From Ceriagrion tenellum (Eukaryota > Arthropoda > Insecta > Odonata > Coenagrionidae): a stretch of 64,000 nt of DNA. The notes beneath the pieces were generated by a model, which saw only the letters and a program-made list of their open reading frames with translations, did not search any database and was not told the origin of the DNA. Positions 23,112-33,962 of this stretch are shown here, in pieces; position 1 is the stretch's first letter; each line of letters begins with the position of its first letter. The stretch is from the NCBI GenBank assembly GCA_963169105.1, contig OY720637.1, forward strand, positions 34,653,925-34,717,924, in the 5' to 3' direction. The position numbers and the translations under genes are program-made.

Positions 23112-23607
23112 GGATTAAGGTGGGAGACCCTAGAGACTCGGAGGCTAGAAGCTAGGCTTAGCTTGCTCGAGAAATACAGGAATGGGGTGTTTCAGATCGA
23201 CTCTGAGAATCTTGTCATGACGCCTTACTACATCTCTAGGTCTGACAGAAGCGATAAAATAAAAGAGATACATTTCCGAAGAGTTAGGTACGAAAACTCG
23301 TTCTTTCCGCGCACAATAAGCGACCACGATAAAAACTGAGCTCAATTAAATACACTCCCATAATGCTAGATATAGGCGAAAAATGACATACTAGAGCGAG
23401 ATAGATCCCTGAAAAAGTAGAAAATGGGAGGAGATTCTCTGAAATCCAATAAAACCTACCTTAACCAGTAGAACACTCATTAAAAATACAGGTTAGCATT
23501 TCACCTCCCAAAACCCTATCCCTAGCATCTTTACACGGATGGTGTCCTAACATCGCCTGCCATACGCCCAAACGGCGGCTTGCAGGGTAGTATGTAGATG
23601 TAGATAA
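23112..23607 (+). mobile_element. LINE-C 3' end split by a LINE-A fragment
   Basis: The plus strand encodes LRWETLETRRLEARLSLLEK, then FFPRTISDHDKN and a stop, followed by the family UTR ending in GTAGATGTAGAT at 23607. The UTR is interrupted at about 23372-23475 by the extreme 3' end of LINE-A. LINE-A therefore inserted after LINE-C. Confidence 0.85.
23374..23475 (+). mobile_element. LINE-A extreme 3' end nested in LINE-C
   Basis: It starts at the AEAKKD-like region (GGCGAAAAATGACATACTAG) and ends with CCTACCTTAACCAGTAGAAC. It is about 100 bp long, comparable in length to the copy at 16889. Confidence 0.8.
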
Positions 23608-23704
23608 TTAACATCCGCACTAAAATCCATGGTGAGTCACACTTGAAAAGGGTCACGATGGCGCCACTTCAAAAGAGTTTTAAAAAATCATAGAATTTCA
23701 ATGT

Positions 23705-24600
23705 CAAATATCCCACCCTTCCAAATATACCGAAATATCAGCCCTTGACCACAGAAATGTCTGAGATATTTGACGAAAAATACCAGCCCTTTTACATGGG
23801 AAATGGTACGTGTATGCACTCCACAGAGGCATTATTTAAGGAATAAGAAATTTCTGAGACCTAGATCTCGTCAAAAACTAAAATAGTGTATAAACGTCTA
23901 GTTAATACGTTTTACCAAATATTTTTGAAATAAAATCATACTGTCACCGCCGTAATTTTTTCAGGATCACAAGAAACCTTCATCTGCTTAGGAGTTTCAA
24001 ACGTACCGCGCGAAAAAAATTAGTAAAGTAAAAGACTTATGAAGTTATTTCAATTTAAGTACTCAGAATTTCAGTCATATTAAAGGATACTATTGCGCCA
24101 TTAATAATTCAATAATTTATTCATACTTTCTACAGCTGCAGAAACTAACACGTACGACTCAAATATGATCTGCGTTATGATTAGGGTTCTATCTCGCTCA
24201 AACTCCCTTAATTTCAGCAGCTGTAGGAAGCATAAATTAAATATTGCATTATTAATTATTTTTTAGTGATCCTGAAAAAATACTGAGGTGACAATATGAT
24301 TTATTTCAAAAAATACTTGATAAAACATACAAACTACACACTGGTTATTTTTTGACGAGATTTAAGCGTAAGAAATTCCTCATGTTTTTAATAATGTCCC
24401 TCTGGAGTCCATACACATACCATTTCCCATGTTAAATTGCTTGTTTCTTGATTACTATCTCGGAAAGTAGTGAAGAGAGGGGCTGATCTTTTGGTACCTT
24501 TGAAATGGTGAAAATATTTTTCTTTTAAATGAGACTAAATTAATTGATTTCTAGGTGAAATGATACTATGCTCAAACTACCATAATATAAACATGAAATA
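23705..24600. repeat. Fold-back repeat R (long inverted repeat)
   Basis: The left arm (about 23705-23990) and right arm (about 24255-24600) are reverse complements with moderate divergence. TACATGGGAAATGGTACGTG on the left pairs with the region around CATACCATTTCCCATGTTAA on the right. TTTTTCAGGATCAC pairs with GTGATCCTGAAAAAA. A second inverted pair lies inside around 24125 and 24215 (CAGCTGCAG, CAGCAGCTG). It is non-coding. Related pieces are at 776-1445, 44740-45235 and 54300-54470. Confidence 0.75.
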
Positions 24601-25411
24601 ATCTCCAAACAAACGGGCACTTTACGAAAAGGTCTACGAGGCTACGAACGGAGAAGATCGTTATCACTAACTTTAACAAAAGGAGAGTGAGGAAATAACC
24701 AGGAAAAAAAGAGAAGTTTCTAAAGTGAAGCCATCAAACTTTGCTAAAACAGACGGGTCTCGTCTCAACCTCGCGAGCGGTGGCGACAAACTGAAACTAG
24801 GCGCCAAACAAGTTCCTCGAGGGCTCTTGTGGAATACGCTGCGAAAAAAAACACTATTCCATCGGTAGGAGCCTTTGAGGTCTCGAATCAATCGATTCCT
24901 CGCAATTCTGGAGAGCCAAATTGAAACTTTGGCCACGTAGGTCGATGCCCGACAACATCAACTGAGGACGGGCATTTGTGATCGCAGGCCAATTCCACTA
25001 GTCACTTTTCCAAACTCCGGAGAGATCCAAAACCCATTACTTTCCGAAAGTAGATCCTTTGTAATAGACACGAGCAAGGATGGGCCTTTTAGCTCCCGTC
25101 CACATAGACCACAAAAAAATCCATGCCCTCCCGTAATCAATTTTTAAAAAATGAAGCATGCTCCCTGCGATTCACAGCAATGGCATTGACCAATAATATA
25201 AAGGTTTTATATACAATATCTAAATATAAAGTAATCCTACCAATGACCACACGCTGAACGCAGCAGGATGAGACGAAAACCAAAATCTATCTGAAAACTC
25301 AGTCTGAAAACGAAATTTGAAGTCAAAAATGATGAACAAGGATAAACTGGAGAATTGAAACTGGTATGGCGCGGCAATTATTTGATGGGACATGGTTCAT
25401 TCGTTAACTAT
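24601..25411. other. Unannotated stretch
   Basis: Short minus-strand frames only (at most 87 codons). No element was recognised. Confidence 0.4.
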
Positions 25412-25895
25412 TCCACCAAATGATCGGTAGGTTTTCTTTGGAGAGTACTTATGCTGATCCATTTTCACTGCTACGGATGGCTCGCCATTAGATCCCTCTT
25501 GTTATAAAAGGTTACTCAGGCTTTCCACCGGATCAAACTTTCCATCTTGGTCTACGTTTCGATGATCGAGTCTTCCATCGTCCTCAGGGCAATAATGATT
25601 TTTAGCGAGTCGTCTATCGTCATGCCCTGATGGCGATGGACGACTCGTACATCGAAACGTCGGCCAAGATGGAGAGTTTGACCCGGTGGAAAATCCAGAG
25701 TAACCTTTAATAACATCATATACCGGGAAAGCCTTATATCTTTCTTCAGATCCCTCTTGAATTCCTCATATCGTCTCCCGCTTCTTAATTCGTCCAGAAT
25801 TCCTATCCTCTTCATTTACCGCGCTTCCCCAGTGTTGTCCCCTCTGTTCCCCTCTTAAAGATTCCCTTCCCATTCAAAACGCCATCCATCCATCT
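25412..25895 (-). mobile_element. LINE-D 3' fragment carrying a fold-back insertion
   Basis: The minus strand encodes MKRIGILDELRSGRRYEEFK before the insertion point. The 3' part matches 918-1010 and 62466 (GCCATTAGATCCCTCTT). The fold-back element at 25502-25747 sits inside it, with a 12-bp duplication of LINE-D sequence on both sides. Stops and frameshifts are present. Confidence 0.85.
25502..25747. mobile_element. Penelope-like fold-back insertion P1, 12-bp TSD
   Basis: Inverted arms (about 25507-25567 and 25640-25708) are joined by a spacer, with a unique tail at 25709-25747 that contains CCGGGAAAGCC. AGATCCCTCTTG is repeated at 25490-25501 and 25748-25759. Both arms carry GAAACG preceded by a CTGANGA-like core: CTGAGGA on the minus strand within 25555-25587, and CTGATGG on the plus strand within 25627-25658. 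Length, TSD size and asymmetric tail agree with P2 and P3. Assignment to Penelope-like elements is inference. Confidence 0.7.
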
Positions 25896-25898
25896 TTA

Positions 25899-26310
25899 CA
25901 GAATTATTGAGGAAGAGGAATGTGGGTTAGATGCTCCAGTAATGGACATATATGAAAGGAGTGTGCTTCGTTGGTTCGGCCATGTTGAGAGAATGGATGA
26001 AAGTCGAATAACGAAACAGATATAAGAGAGTAAAATGAATGGTGCCAGAAGTAGAGGTAGGCCGAGAAAGTTGTGGTTTAATGTGGTTGAGGAAATTCTT
26101 CGGAGGAATATTACGAGTCCTAAAAACAGGAGGGCGTGTATGAAGCAATGTATGGGGATAAATGGGGCAAAAGAGGTTAACAAGGATTGGTTAGTATTGA
26201 GGAAATTATTGAAGCAGAGTTAGATGTACAAATATGTATTTATGAGTGAAACTTTGTGACTGTGCCTACCCCGGAAGGGAACGGCGTGATTGGTATGTAT
26301 GTATGTTTGT
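25899..26310 (+). mobile_element. LINE-E 3' end with TATG microsatellite tail
   Basis: The plus strand encodes ERSVLRWFGHVERMDESRIT, then after a stop MNGARSRGRPRKLWFNVVEE. This is the usual C-terminus of RTE/jockey-like insect elements. The 3' UTR has GCCTACCCCGGAAGGGAACG and ends in GTATGTATGTATG. It is 5'-truncated immediately next to LINE-D. Confidence 0.85.
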
Positions 26311-26740
26311 CTTTTGGAAGAGGTTGTTAAGATATTGTTGATTAAAGAGAGAAGAGGTAATTGTTGCGAGAGAGGCTGCAGAGAGAGGATCAGAGATGTA
26401 TCGAGGTCTCAAAAAAAGAAGTGTCTGGTACTCTGGAATATAAAATTTAATTCAAAAAAGGTCACGATATCACAGATATTATTGGTAATGAATGGATGAA
26501 GAGGCAATGAAGGCATGAAGAGAGGTAGAACGAATGCTTAGCTGAAGAATGAGACAAGGGGTTGCGTCAGTGAAATATAAGTGTCACCAATGTCGGTTCC
26601 AGGCAGGGGCAATGGAGGCAAAAGCCAAGCGGCCAGTCAGCGGCATATTAATTAATGAGATTAGGGCAAAGAAAATAGAGAAATATTACAAACTTCCTGC
26701 AGACATTAATATCCAAAATCTTTAGAACATAGTAAAAGTA

Positions 26741-26897
26741 CGATCTTGTCCTTTCTCGGCAAATTATATGAATAAATAATTCTCGGGCTTCTAGCCGAGT
26801 AAGAATTTTTGTGGCTGACGTTTCGATGGAAGTGTTATCCATCGAAACGTCAGCCACAAAAATTCTTACTCGGCTAGAAGCCCGAGAATTATTTATT
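26741..26897. mobile_element. Fold-back insertion P2: perfect 63-bp palindrome with 13-bp TSD
   Basis: The left arm 26768-26830 and right arm 26838-26900 are exact reverse complements separated by AGTGTTA. CATAGTAAAAGTA at 26728-26740 and 26898-26910 is the target duplication; the last three arm bases overlap it. A 27-bp unique segment containing CCTTTCTCGGC precedes the left arm and matches the tail of P3. The arms meet at GATGGA-AGTGTTA-TCCATC next to GAAACGTC, which would be stem-loop II of a hammerhead. It is non-coding. Confidence 0.85.
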
Positions 26898-26910
26898 CAT
26901 AGTAAAAGTA

Positions 26911-27869
26911 ACTCAAAATATAACTAACTTCAACAAAGAACAAAAAGAATCCTGCAGACTAACGAATTCCTCTACCCGAATTCTTTTCACTAGTTCATCG
27001 AAAGGATCTGTAACCATGATTGAACTGCAATTCACGGCTGACATTGCACCCACCCATATCGCAATAAAAACTATTCCTCGTCAAACTCGAAAATCGAAGA
27101 GAAATTGTAGAAAAAATGAGTTCCTTGCGGGGAAAGACTGCACACAACAAAAAGAATCTACGGAGAGAAAAATAATTCAAAATAGAAAAAGATATTCTTC
27201 ATCAGGGGCGGCCATATAAAATTTTACTCACACAAGTAAAATTGCTAGGGCATGCACTGAGCGTACTCGTGGGTATTCCAACTTTCAACAAATTCCACCA
27301 AAACCAATTGATCACTTCCAATCTACATGTAAATACACCGAGATAATTTTTATTTTGGTATATATTCCAATCCTAACAAGCTTCCCACGCTAATGTTTCA
27401 TTTTGCAACAATTTTTATCGGTAAGTTCGACAATGTCCGGAGAAAATAGAATTTCGGAGCAGAGTGAAAACTCAGGGAGAGTTAATTGATATTATCAACT
27501 TTATCTTCTTTTAATTAATCCTCATTTCATATTTTAGTCACGCTGATTCCAGAGGGCGGATAATGACGACAACAACCCCTTCTCCGATTGGTCATTACAA
27601 AACACAACCGCCTTCGGGAAATTCTACTCGCATTGTAATTCTCAACCCACTACCCTCCCATACATTAAAAACAGAATAGAGAAAATTTTGAAGACACATT
27701 TTTAAAAAATTCGTTAAGAATTCCAAGCTGCAAAAACATAGTGAATATAGACTCAGCATTCTATACACCGATCTCTTCTTAAGACGAATTTAAGCAAAGC
27801 GTCCATCTCAGTTATCCAAAAAAAATACATAATTTAAGGTGGTGGCGTGAAACATTTCATACGTGTACT
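26911..27869. other. Unannotated stretch
   Basis: AT-rich with only short frames. No repeat was recognised. Confidence 0.4.
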
Positions 27870-27985
27870 CATAAGTAATATGTTTAGATAAAAACAACAA
27901 AAATTGCATGTTACCGATTTGGTTTCTTGGCAAATTAATGCTATTTCAACACGTAGCGTTATGGCACTTAGCATATATTTCGAAA
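27870..27985 (+). repeat. Short dispersed repeat U, copy 2
   Basis: It aligns with 16770-16888 in the same orientation (ACCGATTTGGTTTCTTGG). Confidence 0.55.
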
Positions 27986-28759
27986 TAAAGCGAAGGAATA
28001 TGTACAGATTTTCTCCTACACGTAAAAATATACATTTCATATCATTATTATGGTTCCTAATAAGCATCAAGGTACCAAGCCGAATTAAAAAATGAGATTT
28101 ACTGACGACATTTGCATTTCAAATTCCGGGCCGTTTACTCAAGTCACAAGGCTTTAATTCAGATGAAAATTTTAAGATAAAATTCTTGCATTATAAATAT
28201 AACAACATGCACCGTAAATTTTCCAACGCGTAAATACTTGGGACTCCACTAAAGTGGGACACTTAAGTGAAAATGGTCCAAGAAATTTTGTTTGGGCTTA
28301 CTTGAAAAGTTATTATAATGTGCACTCAACGACTCATGATTCGCGCTCCAACCACCTTAACTTCCCCAAAGGCTAAAAGTCCCCTCACCCCAATATATCT
28401 CCTCTTTAACTTTAATTACTAATAACCTCACAACGCACCCTTATTTCTCTTAAGACCCGGGCAAGCAAACCGTCTCCATTAAAGTAATGATAAATGGCAC
28501 ATTCTCAATAACTTACAAAGATGAGGGAACCCATAAGTCACAGATGAATCAGACGCTTACCTGCAAAGATAAAAATAAAATAAAATGCATTAGACGAAAG
28601 ATTGTTTACATTTAAAATTAATTGATTATCACTGCAATAACAATTCAAGTCCATTTTGATGGGGATTAAATCATAAATTACTCTGTCAAACAACCATAGG
28701 ACCATTCCTCCTTACAGGGTCCTTTCTTTCAGCTATGCACACTCATTACTCCACTTCGC

Positions 28760-29245
28760 TCACAGCCTTAAATTAATCCGTTTCTCTTTTATCGCTATTA
28801 AGCCAACATCCTCCTCTGTATCACAGTCTTTAGCATCACATCATCCCTTAATACCAGCTCCATCTATCCATTTCTTCCTTCTCTAGCTTCCTCCGACAGC
28901 TTTTTCTCCTCACACCCAATTCCAAAAACTTCCTAGCGTGACTTTCCTTCTGGCCATCGCATTTACACCATTCTCCACCACAACCATATCCCAAATGTCA
29001 CAATCAACCCTCATTCATCAAATGATTTCAGGTTTCTCTAACTTAGAACGCTACGCTTCACATTAAACTTTTTACCAACCTATAACAAACATCCTCACAA
29101 AGTTTCCCTCCCATCAGTTCTCTTCCATTAGTAAATGCCTCTTTGGCTAACGTAATAATCCTGACAAACGTGCTACTACAAACATTTTCCTCAAACATCC
29201 TTCCAAGGAACTAAACGGTTCAACCAACTACAGTTTATGCCCTCG
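28760..29245 (-). mobile_element. Old LINE-A copy, strongly diverged
   Basis: The minus strand still shows LAKEAFTNGRELMGGKLCED near 29120-29180 and RDDVMLKTVIQRRMLA near 28800-28850, in the order and spacing of the 47332-47960 copy. Everything between is scrambled by indels. It is clearly older than the other LINE-A copies. Confidence 0.65.
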
Positions 29246-29296
29246 TACTTTTATTGAACGAATGCATAAAAAGTCACAAAGCTTATCAAGACTTTC

Positions 29297-29470
29297 GAAG
29301 AATATAATTGAAGGTAAAATAGAGGGAAAAGCATGAAACGAATAAGCTCACGGACCAAATAAAGAGAAAAAGTACAAATGAAGAGCTACCAGGAAGTAAG
29401 GGAATTAGTATTAGTTAGGGAAGGATAGAGGGGAGCAGCCAACCAATCTTAGGAATGTACGACGAATGAA
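29297..29470 (+). mobile_element. LINE-B 3' end
   Basis: IIEGKIEGKA and then the KSYQEVRELVLVREG-like segment, in broken frames, followed by the family end near AACCAATCTTAGGAA. It is short and dead. Confidence 0.75.
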
Positions 29471-29585
29471 TGAGCCGAGACATTGCTGAGAAAAAATGAA
29501 CTATTTCAGATTAGAGAGGGGACAGTAGCATCAATATGAACGAATTCGACGAACCATGACTGACGCGAATCAAGTAAATTCGTAA

Positions 29586-29974
29586 GGGGCTGTCCATAAT
29601 CCACGTAGAACACCAAACAATGGTGGGGGGGAGGGGTTGATGTACGAGGGTTGTCAATGAAGGTCCACGTTGGCGGCGTGGGAGGTTGGAGGGATGTCTA
29701 CGTAGACAATGGTCGTAGTAAGTGACAGGCCATCATAGCTACAAGGGAAGTTTTTCTTTTCCTTAAAATCAGCCTTAAATTACACATAGTCCATGGCAAT
29801 CAATTTATAACCCGTTTCACAGCTTTTTCCGCAAAAAAAGAAAAGTCTACGTGGACCACACGGGGGCGGGGGGGGAATCGGGAGGGTCCGGATGAAGTCT
29901 ACGAGTGTCCACGATTAGGGGTGGGGGAGTCAAAAAGTGGCCTTTTCTTGTCTACGTGGATTATGGACAGCCCC
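29586..29974. mobile_element. Inverted-repeat DNA element with GGGGCTGTCCATAATCCACG ends
   Basis: The left end GGGGCTGTCCATAATCCACG (29586 on) and right end ending CAGCCCC (29974) are near-perfect reverse complements over about 25 bp. Inside, TCTACGTGGA and TCTACGTAGAC words recur, and two long G runs occur near 29623 and 29865. It has no coding capacity. I could not see a clear target duplication. The end sequence is of a type common among arthropod MITEs, but I cannot assign a superfamily. Confidence 0.8.
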
Positions 29975-30539
29975 TGATTGCTAAGCATGTCCCAGGACGC
30001 CGCTAATACTACTCCATTTGAGTAGATCACGCAAACCGAATATAACCCAGAACCGTGAGAAGAGCATAACATCGCGTACAGTTAAATAGCTAAACCAAGC
30101 TCCCTGGTGCGCGCAAAGTTACCAGTTACCAAGACTCGTGAGGCTGGGATGCAGTCCGAGGAGGAAGTGGCGGAGAGCTTAAGCCGGTGAGACCCCGGGG
30201 ACCCAAATAATCGATATTGCGTTGTATCCCACTTTAATCCGGATTCTGCGGGATGCAGCAATGGGGGAAGAGAATACAAACTGCGATAGGTATGCCTAAT
30301 GTGCTTTTAACGTCTTGGAAACGGGAAAACCTCCGCGTTCCAGGAGTAAATCAAACAAGTACACCTCAACTTTTTTTACACAATTTGATAAAGACAGCAT
30401 ATATTATTTCAGGAATAAATGTTATATTACGATACAACTACCACAATTGAGAAATAATAATAGCAGTAATTCACAAGATACTCGAAAAATTACTTTATCG
30501 ACCATCATGTCATTAAAAAAACTCATTGTTCTCCTTTAA

Positions 30540-30738
30540 AGGATGCTTTATACGGTACATTTTATTGTACAAACGAATGTATCATAGAATGTACAAGAAA
30601 CTGAATGGAATTAGAGCAGGTCCTATTTCCCGTTAAGTCATTCACACAATCATACAATTTGCCGCTTTACACGGTACAATTTCCTTCATGAAGGAATTTG
30701 TACATTCGTTTGTATAATAAAATGTACCGCGTAAAGCC
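30540..30738 (+). mobile_element. TTAA MITE, family P, complete 199-bp copy
   Basis: TTAA lies at 30536-30539 and 30739-30742. Inverted ends of about 40 bp contain CGGTACATTTTATTGTACAA on the left and its slightly diverged reverse complement on the right. A second inner inverted motif is TTCCTTCATGAAGGAA. TTAA duplication and end type suggest mobilisation by a piggyBac-like transposase, which is absent here. The intact internal site GAATTAGAGCAG is at 30608-30619. Other copies are at 35482, 35843, 36151 and 40816. Confidence 0.85.
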
Positions 30739-31139
30739 TTAAGTCATTAGTATAATGACATGAGTGAACATTTTTTTCCTGCTTTCTACCCCGAGAATAC
30801 AGCGCTTGTCTAAAGTAATTTGTAGACCACGTAAACTTGAAGAAATAATTCTACATTACCCAACCACATCAAAAGAGCAATTCCGTAAAACTTCACGCCA
30901 ATCTATAGGCAAATCGGTATTTTAACAGTTCATAGCGTTAGTTTACACTAAAATGTATTCCGATTCCATTATGGTGACTGTTAATTTACGGAGGAAAAAA
31001 TAAGTGACAAGAAAGGTAGTAACTGAGCAACAACAATTGGGACGAACCCATGACTTTGGAACTGATTCGACGGATTAAGAGGCAGTACTGATAAAAATAG
31101 GAAGACAAATGCATGCATTGGAAAAGTCATTAGAAAAGT

Positions 31140-31378
31140 CATCAGAAAAAAGAACGAGATGGATTGGACGAATCCTGCGTCACAATGGGTTTGTGAAGGA
31201 CATAATTGAAGGTAAACTAGAGGGAAAAGTCCCCAGAGGAAGACCCTGGAATAAGTTCATATGCCAAGTTAAGAGGAAGGTACATAGGAAGTGATACCAG
31301 GAGGTAAGGGAACTAGCATTAGACGGGGAAGGGTGGAGGGCAGCAGTCAACCAATCTTAGGATTGAACAACCAATGCT
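31140..31378 (+). mobile_element. LINE-B 3' end
   Basis: One of the best-preserved LINE-B tails. The frame 31109-31294 reads RTRWIGRILRHNGFVKDIIE, then GKLEGKVPRGRPWNKFICQ and KRKVHRK before a stop. The family end GGATTGAACAACCAATG follows. It is 5'-truncated. Confidence 0.85.
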
Positions 31379-32224
31379 GAAGTGCATACATACTTCAAGA
31401 CTTCCACTACATGGAAAAAAAGCGAGTCGAACACCGTGTAGAAAGATAGATGGAAAATTTAGGTGAGGAATATGAGAAAAAAATACGTTAAAAAAACCAA
31501 TCTTCAAAAACTAGAATGGCATGGGAGTTTCCCTTTGAGCAGCTGTATCAGCATTCATGAATAAATAGTTCTTGAATTATAATTTTGTATATCCCACCAC
31601 TAAATTCACCTCAAAATAACGCGACTTCGTTGCAACCGGCCGGGGTTGCGATTAATAGAAGTGGAGAGTACTCAAACTCTATTTAATACCTGATAAGGAA
31701 TGCTGCGTAGTACGGAAGCCAAACACTGGGCCTTGATGAAGGGGATGAAAAGACATTAGCAGCGTTTGAGACGTAGGTGCGGACAGGGATGGAGAAGGTT
31801 TGATGGAGTTAAGGGAAAACAAACGAAGGTCTGAGACGGGGAAGGAGAGAGAAGTCACGTGAGTCAACCCCATACGACTCTAATCTCTTTCTCCTCTCCC
31901 TCAATTCCAACATCTCTCTCAATCACTATCTCTAGTCAGACCTTCGCCTCACATTATCCTCTCTAACCACCGACTTTTCCTCTCCCTCATCTCATCCAAC
32001 GTTGCTATAATACCGTCCCTTGTCTGCACCGGTCCCACATCAAGTGACAGAATGTTAAGTCTAGTGACAGACGAAAAACTTTAACCGCGACACAGGCTAT
32101 GCTTTAAGCGCTGCCTGGAATCCATCACTCCGCAAAACTTAGGCGGAAAGGGAGAAGATTGGCGCTAGCCAAACACAGGGATCCTGACTTCTTTTGGCAC
32201 AAAACCGAAAGTTATATAGGGAGG
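31379..32224. other. Unannotated stretch
   Basis: Short frames only. No repeat was recognised apart from the LINE end before it. Confidence 0.4.
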
Positions 32225-32350
32225 CACCAATCTAGGAACTGACATGCCCCGAGGACGATGGCGGAGGTAGCTATCGAAACGTCGGCCAACAATTACCTAA
32301 CCTGGTTGAAAACCCGAGAAGACTTTATTAATATCGTACGCCGGGAAAAA
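32225..32350 (+). mobile_element. Single-arm relative of the Penelope-like family (P4)
   Basis: Contains CCGAGGACGATGGC, then GCTATCGAAACGTCGGCC, and ends in TATTAATATCGTACGCCGGG and AAA. The same order of hammerhead-like core, arm and CCGGGAAA end is seen in P1 and at 38925. Only one orientation is present and no duplication is visible. Confidence 0.55.
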
Positions 32351-32434
32351 ACCAAATCATATTTCAGACAGAATGTTAACTTTGCAAGTCCCACACAACC
32401 GGTCGTAGGGCAAAAAACAGGACTGTAGGTAGGG

Positions 32435-32820
32435 AAAAGTTTATTTATTTATGACTAACAAGGGAAAAACAACTCCCATCAATACAGAAAATAGATCGAC
32501 ACGTAATTAGTAGCGTAAAGTAGTGTTACAACCCGCAGGAGGGCGAAAAATTGCACTGCATGCAATGCTAAGTTTTCTGAAGTCTTGTTCTGTCTTATAC
32601 CTGTGTGCTGAAACGCGTCGCACTCATTAAAATATACAGCAGAAAAGTGCAATTGTTGTTTCTGTTATAAAATGACGAACTTCCAGGATATCTCGCCTTA
32701 ATCTGTTGAACTCAAAGTTTATTTATTTGTAAATAACTACGGAACGACAATTCCCATCAATAAGGAAAATAGATCATTAGGTAATTGGCAGCATGAAGAT
32801 GCGTTACAGTCCCGATTGAT
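32435..32820 (+). repeat. Pair of direct repeats, about 280 bp apart
   Basis: AGTTTATTTATTT, then CTCCCATCAATACAGAAAAT near 32450-32490, matches AGTTTATTTATTT, then TTCCCATCAATAAGGAAAAT near 32717-32770. Both continue through AATAGATC and GTTACA words. Unit nature is unknown. Confidence 0.6.
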
Positions 32821-33607
32821 GTGGTTTTTGGAAGATAGGAATAGTTGAGCAATAAGTTTGCTTAGACAGGGCGCGAAAGTACTCCGAAATTGATCAGAGA
32901 AAGAAGCTCGAGAATGGAATAAACGTTTCAACGAATGACTTTTTGGTGACGACGACGCGATGACCATTACATCCATGAATATACATAATGGATTCAAAAG
33001 TTTGGAATCGTTGCCTAGGCTACGTGTTACTTAAATTTCCACATTTAGTTCACCCAGTCCTTGGCGCTACTTAAAAAAAAGTCTTCTCAGTCGACTTGTA
33101 AATGGCCGTTGTTGATTGTTGTTAACGTGAGACCGTGGTGAATATTCGATAAAGATTGAAGAGATATGAACTACTTGATGCTGTGAATAATAGCTGGCTA
33201 TTTTTTAGACCAAACAGTTACTTTGTAAATGTCCTCTTAATTCATTCCACTTTTTTCACCTCGTATTATAATTAAATTGCCGTAGAACGATAATCACGAA
33301 GTGCTATGAAGTCAATTGCGCATTTGTGTAATTACATTTGTAGGGGATTTAAATATATCTGTAGACCGGACAATATTAAAAAAGGGTGTAATTACGTCCC
33401 GCGAGTGGTACTACATTTTTTATCCACTGCATTATGATTACTGGTAAGTAAAATCGGTAAGACGTGATTATTTACAATCTTTAGACTGTATTTACATTTA
33501 AACTGCCGTCTTTCATCACTAGACGGCGCCACAATCGACAAAGTTGTTTTTTTACGGAATTCTAGTCAACAGTTTTTGGCGACGAGTCAACAATCCATAT
33601 GTATACT

Positions 33608-33684
33608 AGCAGGTAGCGAGCCTGCTCACTCCGTGGGCAGGGGTGTGTACCCGCCCCAGAGCTATCAGCTCTGGGGCTCTAGGG
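33608..33684 (+). other. Cluster of three stable hairpins
   Basis: Three consecutive inverted repeats lie in 77 bp. AGCAGG/CCTGCT are near 33608-33625, and an overlapping CCTGC...GCAGG is near 33621-33641. The last is CCCCAGAGCT-ATC-AGCTCTGGGG, a perfect 10-bp stem at 33654-33676. Local GC is much higher than its surroundings. It could be part of an unrecognised SINE or structured RNA. Confidence 0.5.
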
Positions 33685-33894
33685 GTAAGTGTCCTAGTCT
33701 AAAAATAGCTCCTTGGTGAAAAACTTTTTCTCATTCACTGTTCTCCTTTGTTGTTTTTAAAGCCATTTGAATAGGAGAGCACTGTGCGTTTCTTTTGTTT
33801 CAACCAATACACTCTTCCAGTCTCCCTTTTGGCCTTTCTCCCTTGTCACTGTGTTTCCCAGCATCTGGTTGTTGCAACCACAACCCAAAAATGA

Positions 33895-33962
33895 TCCATT
33901 TCATCTCTAAATAACTTACACATTTGCACGGCTGGTAACCTAACACCCCCTGCCGCACGCCC
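33895..33962 (+). mobile_element. LINE-C 3' UTR fragment
   Basis: ATTTCATCTCTAAATAAC, then TGCACGGCTGGTAACCTAAC and CCTGCCGCACGCCC, match the UTR of LINE-C (compare minus strand of 49790-49850). Confidence 0.7.

Noticed and set aside
23145..23345. 66-codon minus-strand frame as a gene
   Set aside because: It is the antisense of the LINE-C reverse transcriptase tail.
26818..26850. Bacterial-type terminator hairpin
   Set aside because: The hairpin is part of a TSD-flanked insertion in eukaryotic repeat DNA.
29586..29974. hAT-type element based on G-rich ends
   Set aside because: No 8-bp duplication is visible and the ends do not match the usual hAT CAG start; superfamily left open.
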